Part shown: piece by piece, positions 6,872 to 15,757 of the stretch
Position numbering within the stretch: the stretch's first letter is position 1
How the letters are laid out: each line of letters starts with the position of its first letter
DNA from: an uncultured Lachnospiraceae bacterium
GTDB taxonomy: Bacteria > Bacillota > Clostridia > Lachnospirales > Lachnospiraceae
Length of the DNA stretch: 64,000 nt
Reading direction: 5' to 3'
Assembly: GCA_902762905.1 (NCBI GenBank)
Contig: CACWQE010000013.1
Location: forward strand, 1-64,000
The notes under the pieces: generated by a model
What the model was told of the DNA's origin: nothing
Databases searched by the model: none
The model's input: the letters and a program-made list of their open reading frames with translations, nothing else
Position numbers and translations under genes: made by a program

Positions 6872-8986
6872 TTATACGTAGAATAACAAATCTTCGTACT
6901 GTGGGAATGGCCAATACTTCTTATCCACGAGCTCTTCCAACTTATCAGCAGGAGTTCTAACCTCCTCCATAGCTGCGAAGACTTCATCATGGAAGCATCT
7001 TGCTGCCTTCTCCATATCATCCTCTAAGTCAAGTGCTTTCTCATCTAACTTCTCTAACTTATCAACTGCAGCAATCATTGTCTTAAGCTCAGTTGCGATA
7101 TCCTTAAGAATACCTTCCTGTACAGAAGTATCTACACCAACAGCCTTCAGATCATTGACACCCTTAGCCATATCTGCTGAGTATTCCATAACAGCTGGAA
7201 CGATCTGCTTCTTAGCCATATCAAGCATTGTCTTTGCTTCGATATTGATCTGTTTTGCGTAGTTCTCATAATAGATCTCTGCGCGGGATTCCATCTCAGC
7301 TTTGCTAAGAACTGCAAACTTCTCAAACATTGCAATGTTGTCCTCATTCGTAAATGCAGATACTGCATCAACTAAGCACTTGATATTTGGAAGTCCTCTT
7401 CTCTCTGCCTCTGCAACCCACTCTTCAGAATAACCATTACCGTTGAAGATAATTCTCTTATGCTTTGCGATCAACTCTTTGATCTTATCATGTACAGCCA
7501 TATCAAAGTTATCAGCCTTCTCTAACTCATCTGCGATCTCGCAAAGAGAATCAGCAACGATGGTATTAAGGATAGTATTTGGTGTAGCAATAGACTGGGT
7601 AGAACCAACCATACGGAACTCAAACTTATTACCGGTAAATGCAAATGGTGAAGTACGGTTACGATCGGTTGCATCCTGCATAAAGGAAGGAAGTGTTGCA
7701 ACACCTGACTCATAAGCTTTACCCTGTAATGAGCTGGTAGCCTCACCTGTTGTATCCAACTGCTTCAATACATCATCCAACTGTTCACCTAAGTATACAG
7801 AAATGATTGCTGGAGGTGCCTCATTGGCTCCTAATCTGTGATCATTACCTGCAGAAGAAGCAGAAAGTCTTAACAGATCTGCATGCTCATCAACTGCTTT
7901 CAAGATAGCAACTAAGAACAATAAGAACTGTACATTCTCATGAGGTGTCTTACCTGGCTCTAACAAGTTCTGACCATCATCTGTTCCCATTGACCAGTTA
8001 TTGTGCTTACCGGAACCATTTACACCGGCAAATGGCTTCTCATGTAACAGACATGCAAGACCATGACGCTCTGCCACTCTCTTCATTGTCTCCATAACTA
8101 ACTGGTTATGATCTGTTCCAACATTCGTCGTTCCATAAATTGGAGCTAACTCATGCTGGCAAGGAGCTACTTCATTATGCTGTGTCTTTGCTGTGATACC
8201 TAACTTCCATAACTCAATGTTCAGATCATTCATATAAGAAAGAACTCTCTCTCTTACTGTACCAAAATAATGATCATCCAATTCCTGTCCTTTTGGTGGC
8301 ATTGCACCGAATAAGGTACGTCCTGTGAAGATTAAGTCTTTACGTTTTGCATAATCTTCTTTATCTACTAAGAAGTATTCCTGCTCTGGTCCAACCGATG
8401 TTGTAACCTTTGTAGCTGTTGTGTTACCAAATAATCTTAAGATACGAAGTGCCTGCTTATTGACTGCTTCCATAGAACGAAGCAATGGAATCTTCTTATC
8501 CAATGCCTCTCCTGTGTAAGAAGAAAATGCGGTTGGAATACAAAGAATGGTACTTCCATCTGTTGATTCTTTAATAAATGCTGGTGATGTACAATCCCAA
8601 GCTGTATATCCTCTTGCTTCGTTTGTAGCACGAAGTCCACCAGATGGGAATGAAGAAGCATCCGGCTCACCCTTGATCAATTCCTTGCCGGAAAACTCAA
8701 GTAACACTTTACCATCTGAAGTTGGATTGATAAATGCATCATGTTTCTCGGCTGTAATTCCTGTCATTGGCTGGAACCAATGTGTAAAATGTGTTGCTCC
8801 CTTTTCGATTGCCCAATCCTTCATTGCATTTGCAACCGTATCAGCAATTGCAGGATTCAATTCTGTTCCTAACTCAATTGTCTTCTTAAGTTCTTTATAG
8901 ACCGCCTTTGGCAAGCGCTCTTTCATTGCTGCATCATTAAATACGTTAGATCCGAAGATCTCTGCTACATTCACCTTTTCACTCAT
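6872..8986 (-). CDS. glnN: Glutamine synthetase type III
   Basis: The 704-residue length and the sequence both fit GSIII, which makes glutamine from glutamate, ammonia and ATP in the cytoplasm as the main ammonium assimilation step. Family features are the early [14 protein letters not shown] stretch, [11 protein letters not shown] near residue 200 (metal-binding glutamates), [13 protein letters not shown] near 265, [12 protein letters not shown] near 325 and FEFRMVGS near 470 (substrate and ATP binding). ATG 8986 is preceded by GAGGAAAGGAAG. No glnB or gltBD gene is adjacent. The leader contains a strong promoter and an intrinsic terminator upstream of the coding region, so expression is probably attenuated. 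Confidence 0.96.
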   Translation of the reverse strand: MSEKVNVAEIFGSNVFNDAAMKERLPKAVYKELKKTIELGTELNPAIADTVANAMKDWAIEKGATHFTHWFQPMTGITAEKHDAFINPTSDGKVLLEFSGKELIKGEPDASSFPSGGLRATNEARGYTAWDCTSPAFIKESTDGSTILCIPTAFSSYTGEALDKKIPLLRSMEAVNKQALRILRLFGNTTATKVTTSVGPEQEYFLVDKEDYAKRKDLIFTGRTLFGAMPPKGQELDDHYFGTVRERVLSYMNDLNIELWKLGITAKTQHNEVAPCQHELAPIYGTTNVGTDHNQLVMETMKRVAERHGLACLLHEKPFAGVNGSGKHNNWSMGTDDGQNLLEPGKTPHENVQFLLFLVAILKAVDEHADLLRLSASSAGNDHRLGANEAPPAIISVYLGEQLDDVLKQLDTTGEATSSLQGKAYESGVATLPSFMQDATDRNRTSPFAFTGNKFEFRMVGSTQSIATPNTILNTIVADSLCEIADELEKADNFDMAVHDKIKELIAKHKRIIFNGNGYSEEWVAEAERRGLPNIKCLVDAVSAFTNEDNIAMFEKFAVLSKAEMESRAEIYYENYAKQINIEAKTMLDMAKKQIVPAVMEYSADMAKGVNDLKAVGVDTSVQEGILKDIATELKTMIAAVDKLEKLDEKALDLEDDMEKAARCFHDEVFAAMEEVRTPADKLEELVDKKYWPFPQYEDLLFYV

Positions 8987-9047
8987 AAGATAATACTTCC
9001 TTTCCTCTTCTTTTATTCACGAACCGGTATGTACATTTTCATAAAAA

Positions 9048-9077
9048 AAGGGTATTCTCCTATCTGAGAACACCCTT
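9048..9077 (-). terminator. Attenuator hairpin in the glnN leader
   Basis: On the minus strand a 12-pair stem (AAGGGTGTTCTC with GAGAATACCCTT, one G-U pair) closes the six-base loop AGATAG and is followed by eight T. It lies between the promoter at 9114-9142 and the glnN start, about 30 bases past the expected transcription start. A CTATC near the transcript 5' end is complementary to GATAG in the loop. It could also end transcripts of the upstream aminotransferase gene. Confidence 0.75.
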
Positions 9078-9113
9078 GTCCTTTACTTTCCCGTATTCGC
9101 TTTCGATAGTTGT

Positions 9114-9142
9114 ACTATACTCCTGCCGATTAAAAAAATCAA
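9114..9142 (-). promoter_or_regulatory. Sigma-A promoter of glnN
   Basis: On the minus strand TTGATT and TATAGT are separated by 17 bases. The predicted leader is about 120 bases and includes the hairpin at 9048-9077. Confidence 0.7.
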
Positions 9143-9252
9143 GTCCTTTTTTTACTTTTTTTGCACTTTTTCTCATTTTCACTTAAATATTATAAGTAAA
9201 CCATATATTTTTGTGCATTTTCCCAATAACAGGCTTAATTAAGTTAACCTAG

Positions 9253-10365
9253 TTAATTCCAACTGATCGGCTCTTTTAAAGGAACTCCAAGCTCACGCAA
9301 GACAGCATCTAACGCCGCAAGCGTTTCTTTCATATTCTCTTCCGTACAGTTGTATCCCATGTGACCAATCCGGATCACTTCGCCTGCCATTACATCAAAA
9401 GAACCAGCTAACATAATATTATGTTCTTCTCGCATTCTCTTTAAGATCTGCTCCGCAGTAACACCACCAGGAATGGAGAATACGGTAACCGTATTGGAAT
9501 ATCCATTATCTGCATACAGTGTGAGGCCTGACCGTGTCAGTGCCTCTCTTGTCTTTTTTGCAATCTCTGCATGTCTCTTAAGCATATCCGGATCATTTTG
9601 AATATTCTCTAATGCCTGCCGCAATCCATAAATATCACTGATTGGCATAGAATATGGGAACCATTTATTCTCATAGTAATTCTTAAATGTTAATAAGCTG
9701 GCGTAGAAAGAAGCAATCGGCGTTTTCCGCTGTTCCATTGCCTGTTTTGCATCCTCGCTGACCGTAACTAATGTAAGTCCGATCGGACAGGAAATTGCTT
9801 TCTGTGAACCGCCACACAAAATATCGATCTTAGATGCATCTACATCCACCGCATTACCAAACATTCCAGAAACAGAATCCACCACTGTTAAGATTCCATA
9901 TTCTTTCAGTAACGGACAAATGGAGGCAATATCATTTAACATACCACTTGGCGTATCACAATGTACGACCGTTGCATATTTAAAATCAGAATCCTTTTCA
10001 AGAAATGCTTTCAGTGGTTCTAATTCAATTGCCTTCTTATAATCCGTCGAATACAATACCGGCTCTCCACCATATATCGTGACAAAATCCGCAAATCCTT
10101 TACCGAATACTCCGTTGTCCAATACAAGTACACGATCCCCCTGCTCTGTCAGCGATGCAACCGCTGCTTCCAATCCTAATATTCCCTCGCCACTTAATAT
10201 CAGACTTTCATTCTCTGTATGTAATAATTTGCTGTACAATTCGCATGTTTCTTTATAATAATCATAGAAATCCAAGTCAATATCAGGATTGCCTGTCTCT
10301 ACACTTCTTGCTAACCGCACATTTTCGGCAACCATCGTTGGTCCCGGTGTCATCATTTTGTACAT
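9253..10365 (-). CDS. Class V aminotransferase, alanine-glyoxylate / pyridoxamine-pyruvate transaminase type
   Basis: The 370-residue protein has the fold-type I class V pattern: TPGPTMVAENV at the start, LSGEGILGLEAAV near 60, HCDTPSG near 140, the DSVSG aspartate near 165 that contacts the cofactor ring nitrogen, and GGSQKAISCPIG near 190 with the Schiff-base lysine. The family includes alanine-glyoxylate, serine-pyruvate, 2-aminoethylphosphonate-pyruvate and pyridoxamine-pyruvate aminotransferases. It lies 57 bases downstream of an ECF S-component, which faces a pyridoxamine kinase, so a role in vitamin B6 salvage is a reasonable inference. I chose ATG 10365 because GGAGG lies eight bases before it; the frame also has ATG 10380. 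Confidence 0.8.
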   Translation of the reverse strand: MYKMMTPGPTMVAENVRLARSVETGNPDIDLDFYDYYKETCELYSKLLHTENESLILSGEGILGLEAAVASLTEQGDRVLVLDNGVFGKGFADFVTIYGGEPVLYSTDYKKAIELEPLKAFLEKDSDFKYATVVHCDTPSGMLNDIASICPLLKEYGILTVVDSVSGMFGNAVDVDASKIDILCGGSQKAISCPIGLTLVTVSEDAKQAMEQRKTPIASFYASLLTFKNYYENKWFPYSMPISDIYGLRQALENIQNDPDMLKRHAEIAKKTREALTRSGLTLYADNGYSNTVTVFSIPGGVTAEQILKRMREEHNIMLAGSFDVMAGEVIRIGHMGYNCTEENMKETLAALDAVLRELGVPLKEPISWN

Positions 10366-10422
10366 AGATCCTGCCTCCATTTACTTATCTGTTCGTTCTG
10401 TTTCCAATCTCTCCACTATGAA

Positions 10423-10962
10423 TTAGTCCTCTACTGCACGAAGTCCTCTCTCTAATGGAGTAATAATGATCAATACAATGATTGCTGCAACTGCGATCTG
10501 AATAATATTACCCGGTACAGACTTAAGTGCTGCTGCCGCACCATTTCCCATAATGAAACTTTCAAAAATGAAATATCCGGCAAGCTTGATTGCCAATGCA
10601 GCAAGAATTGCAACTACCTTGTATCCGAATCCCTTCTTGTTATAGCAGATCAGGCCAACAACAAATCCCATCAAACCACATGTGATGATCGTACATGGTG
10701 CCCATGCTGCCCATCCACTTAAGATATCAAACAATCCCATACCAAGTGCTCCTGCAAGTGCTCCGGTTCTTTTGCCGTATACCATAGCTGCAATAAACAG
10801 TGGTACATTACCTAAATGAATCAATCCACCTGCTCCACCAAAACTTGGAATCTGAATGTTAACAAATGCGGTAAATACTAATGTTAATGCTACAAACATC
10901 GCATCTAATGCAATCTGCTTTGCCGGGCTCTTTACTGCCTTATTCTCCATTACTTTTTCCAT
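10423..10962 (-). CDS. ECF transporter S component, probably for a vitamin B6 compound
   Basis: The 179-residue integral membrane protein has five or six hydrophobic segments and the S-component layout: QIALDAMFVALTLVF at the start, GGLIHLGNVPLFIAAMVYGKRTGALAGALGMGLFDI in the middle. S components bind a vitamin and join the shared EcfT/EcfA energy module, which is not in this window. The GGLIHLGN stretch resembles the HmpT/PdxU2-type group. Genes on both sides handle pyridoxine-like compounds, which points to B6 rather than thiamine precursors; this is context inference. ATG 10962 is preceded by AGAGG. Confidence 0.8.
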   Translation of the reverse strand: MEKVMENKAVKSPAKQIALDAMFVALTLVFTAFVNIQIPSFGGAGGLIHLGNVPLFIAAMVYGKRTGALAGALGMGLFDILSGWAAWAPCTIITCGLMGFVVGLICYNKKGFGYKVVAILAALAIKLAGYFIFESFIMGNGAAAALKSVPGNIIQIAVAAIIVLIIITPLERGLRAVED

Positions 10963-11027
10963 AATTCTCTACCTCTTTCTTTCACTTTATCTTTTAGATA
11001 GCAACCTGCAGTTATTTGCTAAACGCT

Positions 11028-11086
11028 ACTATACACTCCATTTGGCACTAAAAAAACTACCAGTTTTAATCTTTTTAACAGTGCCA
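11028..11086. promoter_or_regulatory. Divergent control region of the B6 salvage genes
   Basis: The 222-base gap separates oppositely transcribed genes. A minus-strand TATAGT (-10) lies at 11028-11033. Immediately upstream, TGGCACT at 11043-11049 and AGTGCCA at 11080-11086 form a perfect inverted repeat that encloses a second one, AAAACT-acc-AGTTTT. This nested palindrome would cover the -35 region of the S-component gene, as expected of a repressor site. No regulator gene is next to it. Confidence 0.5.
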
Positions 11087-11184
11087 GATTTTATCTTGCA
11101 TTTTTGATTCGCATGTACTATGGTAAAGAACGAACCAATTCTTATGGTTCCAGATTGTTAATTACGAAATAAAGGAGAGATACT

Positions 11185-12000
11185 ATGCAGCCATCCATTG
11201 CTATTATCAATGATATATCCGGATACGGACGCTGTTCTGTAACGGTTGCCCTTCCGATTCTTTCTGTTATGAAAATTCAATGTGGAGTGGTTCCGACTGC
11301 AATCCTGTCTAACCACACAGAATATCCAGAATATTCTATCTTAGATTTTACTCCACATATGTCTGAATATATTGCACACTGGAAACATTTGAACTTTACA
11401 TTTGATGGAGTCTATACCGGGTTCTTAGGATCAAAGGAGCAGATCGCCATTATTACACAGATGTTTGAATCTTTTTCTTTCAGACAAAGAATTGTAGATC
11501 CTGTCATGGGGGATCACGGAACCATCTATGATTCCTACACCCCGGATATGTGTGAGGCCATGAAAGAATTAGTGGCACATGCGACCCTGACCACTCCAAA
11601 TCTCACAGAATTATGTATTCTGACAGACAATGCCTATCGTGAAGATCTGTCTGCATCCGAGATTCAGTCTATGTGCGAACAGCTTGCAGCCACAAACAAC
11701 CAGCAGATTGCCGTTACCGGAATCGAACACAATGGTAAGATCGGAAATGCCATCTATGAAAATGGACACTTTGAGATCCTATATGGAGAAAAGGTATTTC
11801 CTCTCCGTCCGGGCACCGGTGATGTGTTCGCCTCTATTCTTGCCGGTTGCAGTTTACATAACGTTTCATTGCGTGATGCTGTCCAGTTAGCATCCACATT
11901 TATTCATACCTGTCTTGTCTCTTCCGCTGCCATGCATATTCCGGTCAATGATGGCGTATGCTTTGAAGAACATCTCGGTATGCTCATTCCTGAAAACTAG
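11185..12000 (+). CDS. pdxY: Pyridoxamine / pyridoxal kinase
   Basis: The 271-residue PfkB/ribokinase-fold enzyme phosphorylates pyridoxal, pyridoxine or pyridoxamine with ATP, the committing step of B6 salvage. The start IAIINDISGYGRCSVTVALPIL is typical of PdxY/PdxK. VDPVMGDHG near residue 110 and LTTPNLTELCIL near 135 are family motifs. The anionic-hole and catalytic motif is PGTGDVFASILAG near 210, with its aspartate. ATG 11185 follows AAAGGAGAG. The following EamA gene starts 12 bases downstream and is probably cotranscribed. The symbol pdxY is a choice between close family names. Confidence 0.88.
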   Translation: MQPSIAIINDISGYGRCSVTVALPILSVMKIQCGVVPTAILSNHTEYPEYSILDFTPHMSEYIAHWKHLNFTFDGVYTGFLGSKEQIAIITQMFESFSFRQRIVDPVMGDHGTIYDSYTPDMCEAMKELVAHATLTTPNLTELCILTDNAYREDLSASEIQSMCEQLAATNNQQIAVTGIEHNGKIGNAIYENGHFEILYGEKVFPLRPGTGDVFASILAGCSLHNVSLRDAVQLASTFIHTCLVSSAAMHIPVNDGVCFEEHLGMLIPEN

Positions 12001-12012
12001 GAGGAACCCATT

Positions 12013-12894
12013 ATGTCTAAGAAAAATCAAGGAATCCTTTGTATCTTATCCGCAGCATTCTTCTTTGCCCTGATGAATCTGTTTGTACGGTTATCTGGAG
12101 ATCTTCCCACTGTACAGAAAAGCTTCTTCCGTAATTTTATTGCTGCAATTCTGGCATTTATTATGTTAATCAGAAGCCGGCAAAAAGTCTCTCTGACCAA
12201 AGAAAATGTCAAAGATCTTCTGATGCGTTCTGTTGCCGGCACAATTGGCATTCTGTGCAACTTCTATGCTGTAGATCATCTGAACATTGCCGATGCCTCC
12301 ATGCTGAATAAACTGTCACCTTTCTTTGCCATTATCTTTTCTATCTTTTTATTAAAAGAAATAGCCACCCGTTTTGAGTGGCTCATGTTAATTATTGCAT
12401 TTATCGGGGCTATGTTCGTGGCAAAACCGAAGTTTGAGTTAAGTTCTCTTCCTGCCTTGATCGGTCTGATTGGAGGATTAGGTGCCGGTCTTGCATATAC
12501 TTATGTCCGCAAATTGGGAACGCACGGAATCAAAGGGCCGGTGATCGTATTCTTCTTCTCCTGCTTTTCCTGCGTTGTCACCCTGCCCTCCCTGCTTCTG
12601 CACTATACACCGATGACAACCAAACAACTGCTCACTCTGCTTCTTGCCGGATGTGCGGCAGCGGGAGGACAGATCAGCATTACAGCTGCTTACACCAAAG
12701 CTCCTGCCAGTGAGATTTCTGTCTTTGATTATTCGCAGATCCTGTTCGCTGCTATCCTTGGTTTTCTGTTCTTAGGACAGGTGCCAGACACTCTCAGCGT
12801 CATTGGTTATCTGATCATTATCGGTGCCGCTGTTGCAAAATGGTACCACACTAATCACCCACATGTTTCCTCCGTATCTCCCGATAATGATTAG
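12013..12894 (+). CDS. EamA / DMT-family transporter
   Basis: The 293-residue protein has about ten hydrophobic segments arranged as two EamA repeats, the pattern of drug/metabolite exporters. The first repeat contains SFFRNFIAAILAF and NFYAVDHLNIADASMLNKLSPFFAIIFS, the second ITAAYTKAPASEISVFDYSQILFAAILG. The substrate cannot be read from sequence. TAGGAGGAA precedes ATG 12013. It follows the pyridoxamine kinase closely, so export or uptake of a B6-related compound is possible but unproven. Its last 44 bases overlap the end of the convergent gene on the minus strand. Confidence 0.88.
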   Translation: MSKKNQGILCILSAAFFFALMNLFVRLSGDLPTVQKSFFRNFIAAILAFIMLIRSRQKVSLTKENVKDLLMRSVAGTIGILCNFYAVDHLNIADASMLNKLSPFFAIIFSIFLLKEIATRFEWLMLIIAFIGAMFVAKPKFELSSLPALIGLIGGLGAGLAYTYVRKLGTHGIKGPVIVFFFSCFSCVVTLPSLLLHYTPMTTKQLLTLLLAGCAAAGGQISITAAYTKAPASEISVFDYSQILFAAILGFLFLGQVPDTLSVIGYLIIIGAAVAKWYHTNHPHVSSVSPDND

Positions 12895-13933
12895 CGTATT
12901 CATCCGATATCAATCGCCCTTTGACAAGCTGTTCTAATGTGGTATTGAACTCTCTTTCCGGCATTTTCGCATAGCACATGTCGCGAAGAGCTTGTTCAAT
13001 ACTATCCTTATATTCCATAATACTATACACACGATCCCGATACAGAATATTGGCTGCATAGATCCGTTTAAAGAAACCATTCAACTGCTCGGACTCCGTA
13101 ATCTTATCCTTTGGCATAAAATGCAGGCACAACAGATCCATCACTGCATATGCCGACCGGTTCGTCAACCAGATATCTGGATAGATCGTATACAAATTCT
13201 TCATCCGCAACGGATCATTATGATTCCTGCTTTCAGTATAATCCGGCAGATACTCCCGGAATACATTTGTTACCAGATTCTCTTTACGAAATGCCACATA
13301 TTCGTCTTCCATATTCACCCGGACTCCCGGCTGATATCCCATATGCCGTATCAGATCTCTGGAAATGCAGATTCTTCTTGGTTCTTTCTCGATCAAAAGC
13401 AGATACACTTTATTATGCACTCTCCAGATAAATGCCGGACATTCCTTGATACGATACGACTTGGAATAATCAATCATGATTGGACGATGGTCTTTGCGCA
13501 CATGATATCTTCTCTTCACCCGTTTCAATTCCTGTTCACTATAGCGTTGATATGTATTCTCTTTCTCTCTTCGCTCTTTCTGTTTGTCCGTCATATGCTC
13601 TGATATCTCATCTTCCATATGACCGGGTTCTGTTCCATGAGCATTTCGCCTGGCCGCAGCAGACTTCTTCTGTGCCATCACCGCCCGTACGGATTCTTTC
13701 TCTCCCTGATGATTCACCTCGGCCACAAAGTCTTCATCCTCCAAGGTGAATGTCTGGGAAATAATAATGGCAATCACCGCAAGAATCATGGCAACCACAA
13801 ACAACATGATCTGTCCTCTAAGTCCAGCTATCACAATACACACGGCGGCAGCGACAGAAAATCCAATCACACTGCCTATACTCTTTCTTGTCTGAAAATC
13901 CCCGTAGCGTAATCCATTCCATATCTTTCTCAT
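12851..13933 (-). CDS. Membrane-anchored protein of unknown function
   Basis: I do not recognise a family for this 360-residue protein. Residues 19-41 and 43-62 are two adjacent hydrophobic segments, followed by an acidic stretch and a highly charged Lys/Arg/Glu-rich linker to about residue 145. The remaining 200 residues look like a folded cytoplasmic domain with several aromatic strands (CPAFIWRVHNKVYLLLIEKEPRRICISRDLI) and a helical C-terminus. AGAGGTGA lies before ATG 13933. It overlaps the EamA gene tail to tail by 44 bases, which would produce antisense pairing of the two mRNA ends. The next gene, the polysaccharide deacetylase, starts 150 bases away in the opposite direction. Confidence 0.7.
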   Translation of the reverse strand: MRKIWNGLRYGDFQTRKSIGSVIGFSVAAAVCIVIAGLRGQIMLFVVAMILAVIAIIISQTFTLEDEDFVAEVNHQGEKESVRAVMAQKKSAAARRNAHGTEPGHMEDEISEHMTDKQKERREKENTYQRYSEQELKRVKRRYHVRKDHRPIMIDYSKSYRIKECPAFIWRVHNKVYLLLIEKEPRRICISRDLIRHMGYQPGVRVNMEDEYVAFRKENLVTNVFREYLPDYTESRNHNDPLRMKNLYTIYPDIWLTNRSAYAVMDLLCLHFMPKDKITESEQLNGFFKRIYAANILYRDRVYSIMEYKDSIEQALRDMCYAKMPEREFNTTLEQLVKGRLISDEYANHYREIRRKHVGD

Positions 13934-14083
13934 CCAATCACCTCTTTCCCTTGTGGCATATCCGCTTATTTACTTACATTTTACTACATCTGCAGCTAAA
14001 TTGCATTAAAAATATCCTATCCTGCAAAGTTCTAATTCTCCTTTCTTTCTCATACATTAAAAAAAATCCTTCAGGATATTTCT

Positions 14084-14863
14084 ATGCCAGAATCTGCATC
14101 ATCCTCCTTTAATTACATGAAATATATTACTCTTTTACTTCTTATATTTGTATTCCTATATGGTATACGACATGACGCCGTCTCTTCTACCACAACCAAA
14201 ACCGCCTCTTTGTTTCAAAAGGAATTGCCCATTTATTGCGTGGATACGGATAAACCGGTTGTTGCACTAACCTTTGACAGTGCCTGGGGAACCGAAGACT
14301 TAGATGAAATTCTTACCATTTTACAAAAGCATAATGCATCTGCCACCTTCTTCGTAACCGGAGAATGGGCAGACAAAAATCCCGATGCAATCCGTGCCAT
14401 TGATACAGCAGGACATGAAATCGGGAATCATGGGAATCATCACAAACACATGCCACAGCTTTCAAAGGAGGAAATGGCAAAAGAGATTCAAGACTGTCAT
14501 AATACAGTATATGGCATCACTGGAAAAGACATGACCTTGTTCCGAGCCCCATATAGTGACTGGGATGACCAGGTAGTAGAGGTTGCACATGCATTAGGTT
14601 ACGCGGCGATCAACCAGTCTGTAGACAGTCTGGATTGGAAAGATTATGGCGTTGATGCCATCATTCGCACAGTATGTGAGCACAAAAATCTGGAAAATGG
14701 AAGTATCATCCTGCTTCATAACGGCTCAACCTATACAAAAGATGCACTAGATGTTCTGTTGACCAATTTAGAGCAGCAGGGATATTCCTTTATTCCGCTT
14801 TCTGATCTCATATATACCTCTAATTACGAGTTAGATCATACCGGAAAACAATTTCAAAAATAA
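14084..14863 (+). CDS. Polysaccharide deacetylase (NodB domain), sporulation PdaB-like
   Basis: The 259-residue protein has one N-terminal membrane segment (about residues 11-27) and an extracellular NodB deacetylase domain. Motif 1 is VALTFDSAWGTED, where PdaB-type enzymes have a SAWG stretch instead of the usual DDG. Motif 2 is GNHGNHHKHM with the metal-binding histidines, motif 3 is FRAPYSDWD, and the C-terminal motif is IILLHNG. Such enzymes remove acetyl groups from peptidoglycan sugars; the PdaB group is needed for stable spore cortex. ATG 14084 follows AGGAT weakly; ATG 14117 would remove the short leading stretch but has no ribosome site. Confidence 0.88.
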   Translation: MPESASSSFNYMKYITLLLLIFVFLYGIRHDAVSSTTTKTASLFQKELPIYCVDTDKPVVALTFDSAWGTEDLDEILTILQKHNASATFFVTGEWADKNPDAIRAIDTAGHEIGNHGNHHKHMPQLSKEEMAKEIQDCHNTVYGITGKDMTLFRAPYSDWDDQVVEVAHALGYAAINQSVDSLDWKDYGVDAIIRTVCEHKNLENGSIILLHNGSTYTKDALDVLLTNLEQQGYSFIPLSDLIYTSNYELDHTGKQFQK

Positions 14864-14970
14864 AATGAAATATCAGGAATAAAAACTTTCTGGATACGCA
14901 TAATACAAATGACAAGTTTTGAATTGCTCTAGATATTCAAAACGAAATTCACGAAATAAAGGAGATCAGT

Positions 14971-15510
14971 ATGAAAAAATTACACAATTATTTTTATCTT
15001 ATGTTAACCACTGTAGTTCTTTCTTTTGCATTAACCGGATGCGGTAACAGCAGCAACGGATCTACAAGCGGTAACAACGACAACAATGTCTTAGAGGACG
15101 CTGCTGATGATGTAGGAACTGCAGTAGAAGATGTCGCCGATGGTGTCGGTAATGCCGTAGATGACTTAGTAGGGAACGGCGGCTTTGATAATTACAACGA
15201 TGCACATGACTACTTTTTAGACACGATGGGCTCTTATCATTCCGATGCAAACTTTGAATTAAGAGATGAAGATCAGGAATTAAACGATTATCAGGAAGGT
15301 TCGAAAGGTTATCATTTTCATCTTTATGATACGAGTAACAATGAAAATGGTGACTACTTTGGAGAATTTTATGTAGATGCTACGAACGGAACAATCTATC
15401 AGAAGGGAGAAGATGGTATGGTCACTCCTTATCCGCAAAATGCAGGCAACAGTGAGAACAATACCACTTCTGGCACAAATTCATCTACTACAGGCACCCC
15501 AACAAAGTAA
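14971..15510 (+). CDS. Small acidic lipoprotein of unknown function
   Basis: The 179-residue protein starts with a lipoprotein signal peptide: MKKLHNYF, a hydrophobic core, and the lipobox LTGC at residues 23-26, so lipid attachment to the cell surface is expected. A Ser/Gly/Asn linker follows, then an amphipathic pattern DDVGTAVEDVADGVGNAVDD, then a compact region that ends near GEFYVDATNGTIYQKG and a Ser/Thr/Asn-rich tail. The strand pattern around FYVDATNGTIY resembles PepSY-like or small beta-sheet extracellular domains, but I cannot assign it. AAAGGAGAT precedes ATG 14971, and a terminator follows, so it is a single-gene unit. Confidence 0.8.
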   Translation: MKKLHNYFYLMLTTVVLSFALTGCGNSSNGSTSGNNDNNVLEDAADDVGTAVEDVADGVGNAVDDLVGNGGFDNYNDAHDYFLDTMGSYHSDANFELRDEDQELNDYQEGSKGYHFHLYDTSNNENGDYFGEFYVDATNGTIYQKGEDGMVTPYPQNAGNSENNTTSGTNSSTTGTPTK

Positions 15511-15524
15511 CACTGATATTCTTT

Positions 15525-15574
15525 GAACAGGACGGCTTTCAGAGTGATTTTCCACTTTCGAAGTCGTTCTGTTC
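15525..15574 (+). terminator. Terminator of the lipoprotein gene
   Basis: A 14-pair stem (GAACAGGACGGCTT with AAGTCGTTCTGTTC, two G-U pairs) starts 15 bases after the stop codon. The T tract after it is short. Confidence 0.65.
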
Positions 15575-15669
15575 TATTGTTAATTCGCCCATTTTTCGCT
15601 ATATTCATGATGTTCATTCATGCAACCTACCGATATTTATGATTTTCTCTGAAAATATCGCAAAATGAC

Positions 15670-15698
15670 TTGCATTTTCATAAGAAATTCTTTAATAT
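15670..15698 (+). promoter_or_regulatory. Sigma-A-type promoter of the pyrophosphatase gene
   Basis: TTGCAT and TAATAT are separated by 17 bases, about 60 bases before ATG 15758. Confidence 0.55.
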
Positions 15699-15757
15699 AC
15701 ATAAAAAGTAAACTGTAAGAAAACGATACCATATACATAAAGAAAGGATGCATTACT

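Noticed and set aside
8987..9142. ANTAR-type tandem hairpins in the glnN leader
   Set aside because: The terminator loop AGATAG starts with A but lacks G at position four, and no second hexaloop hairpin is clear.
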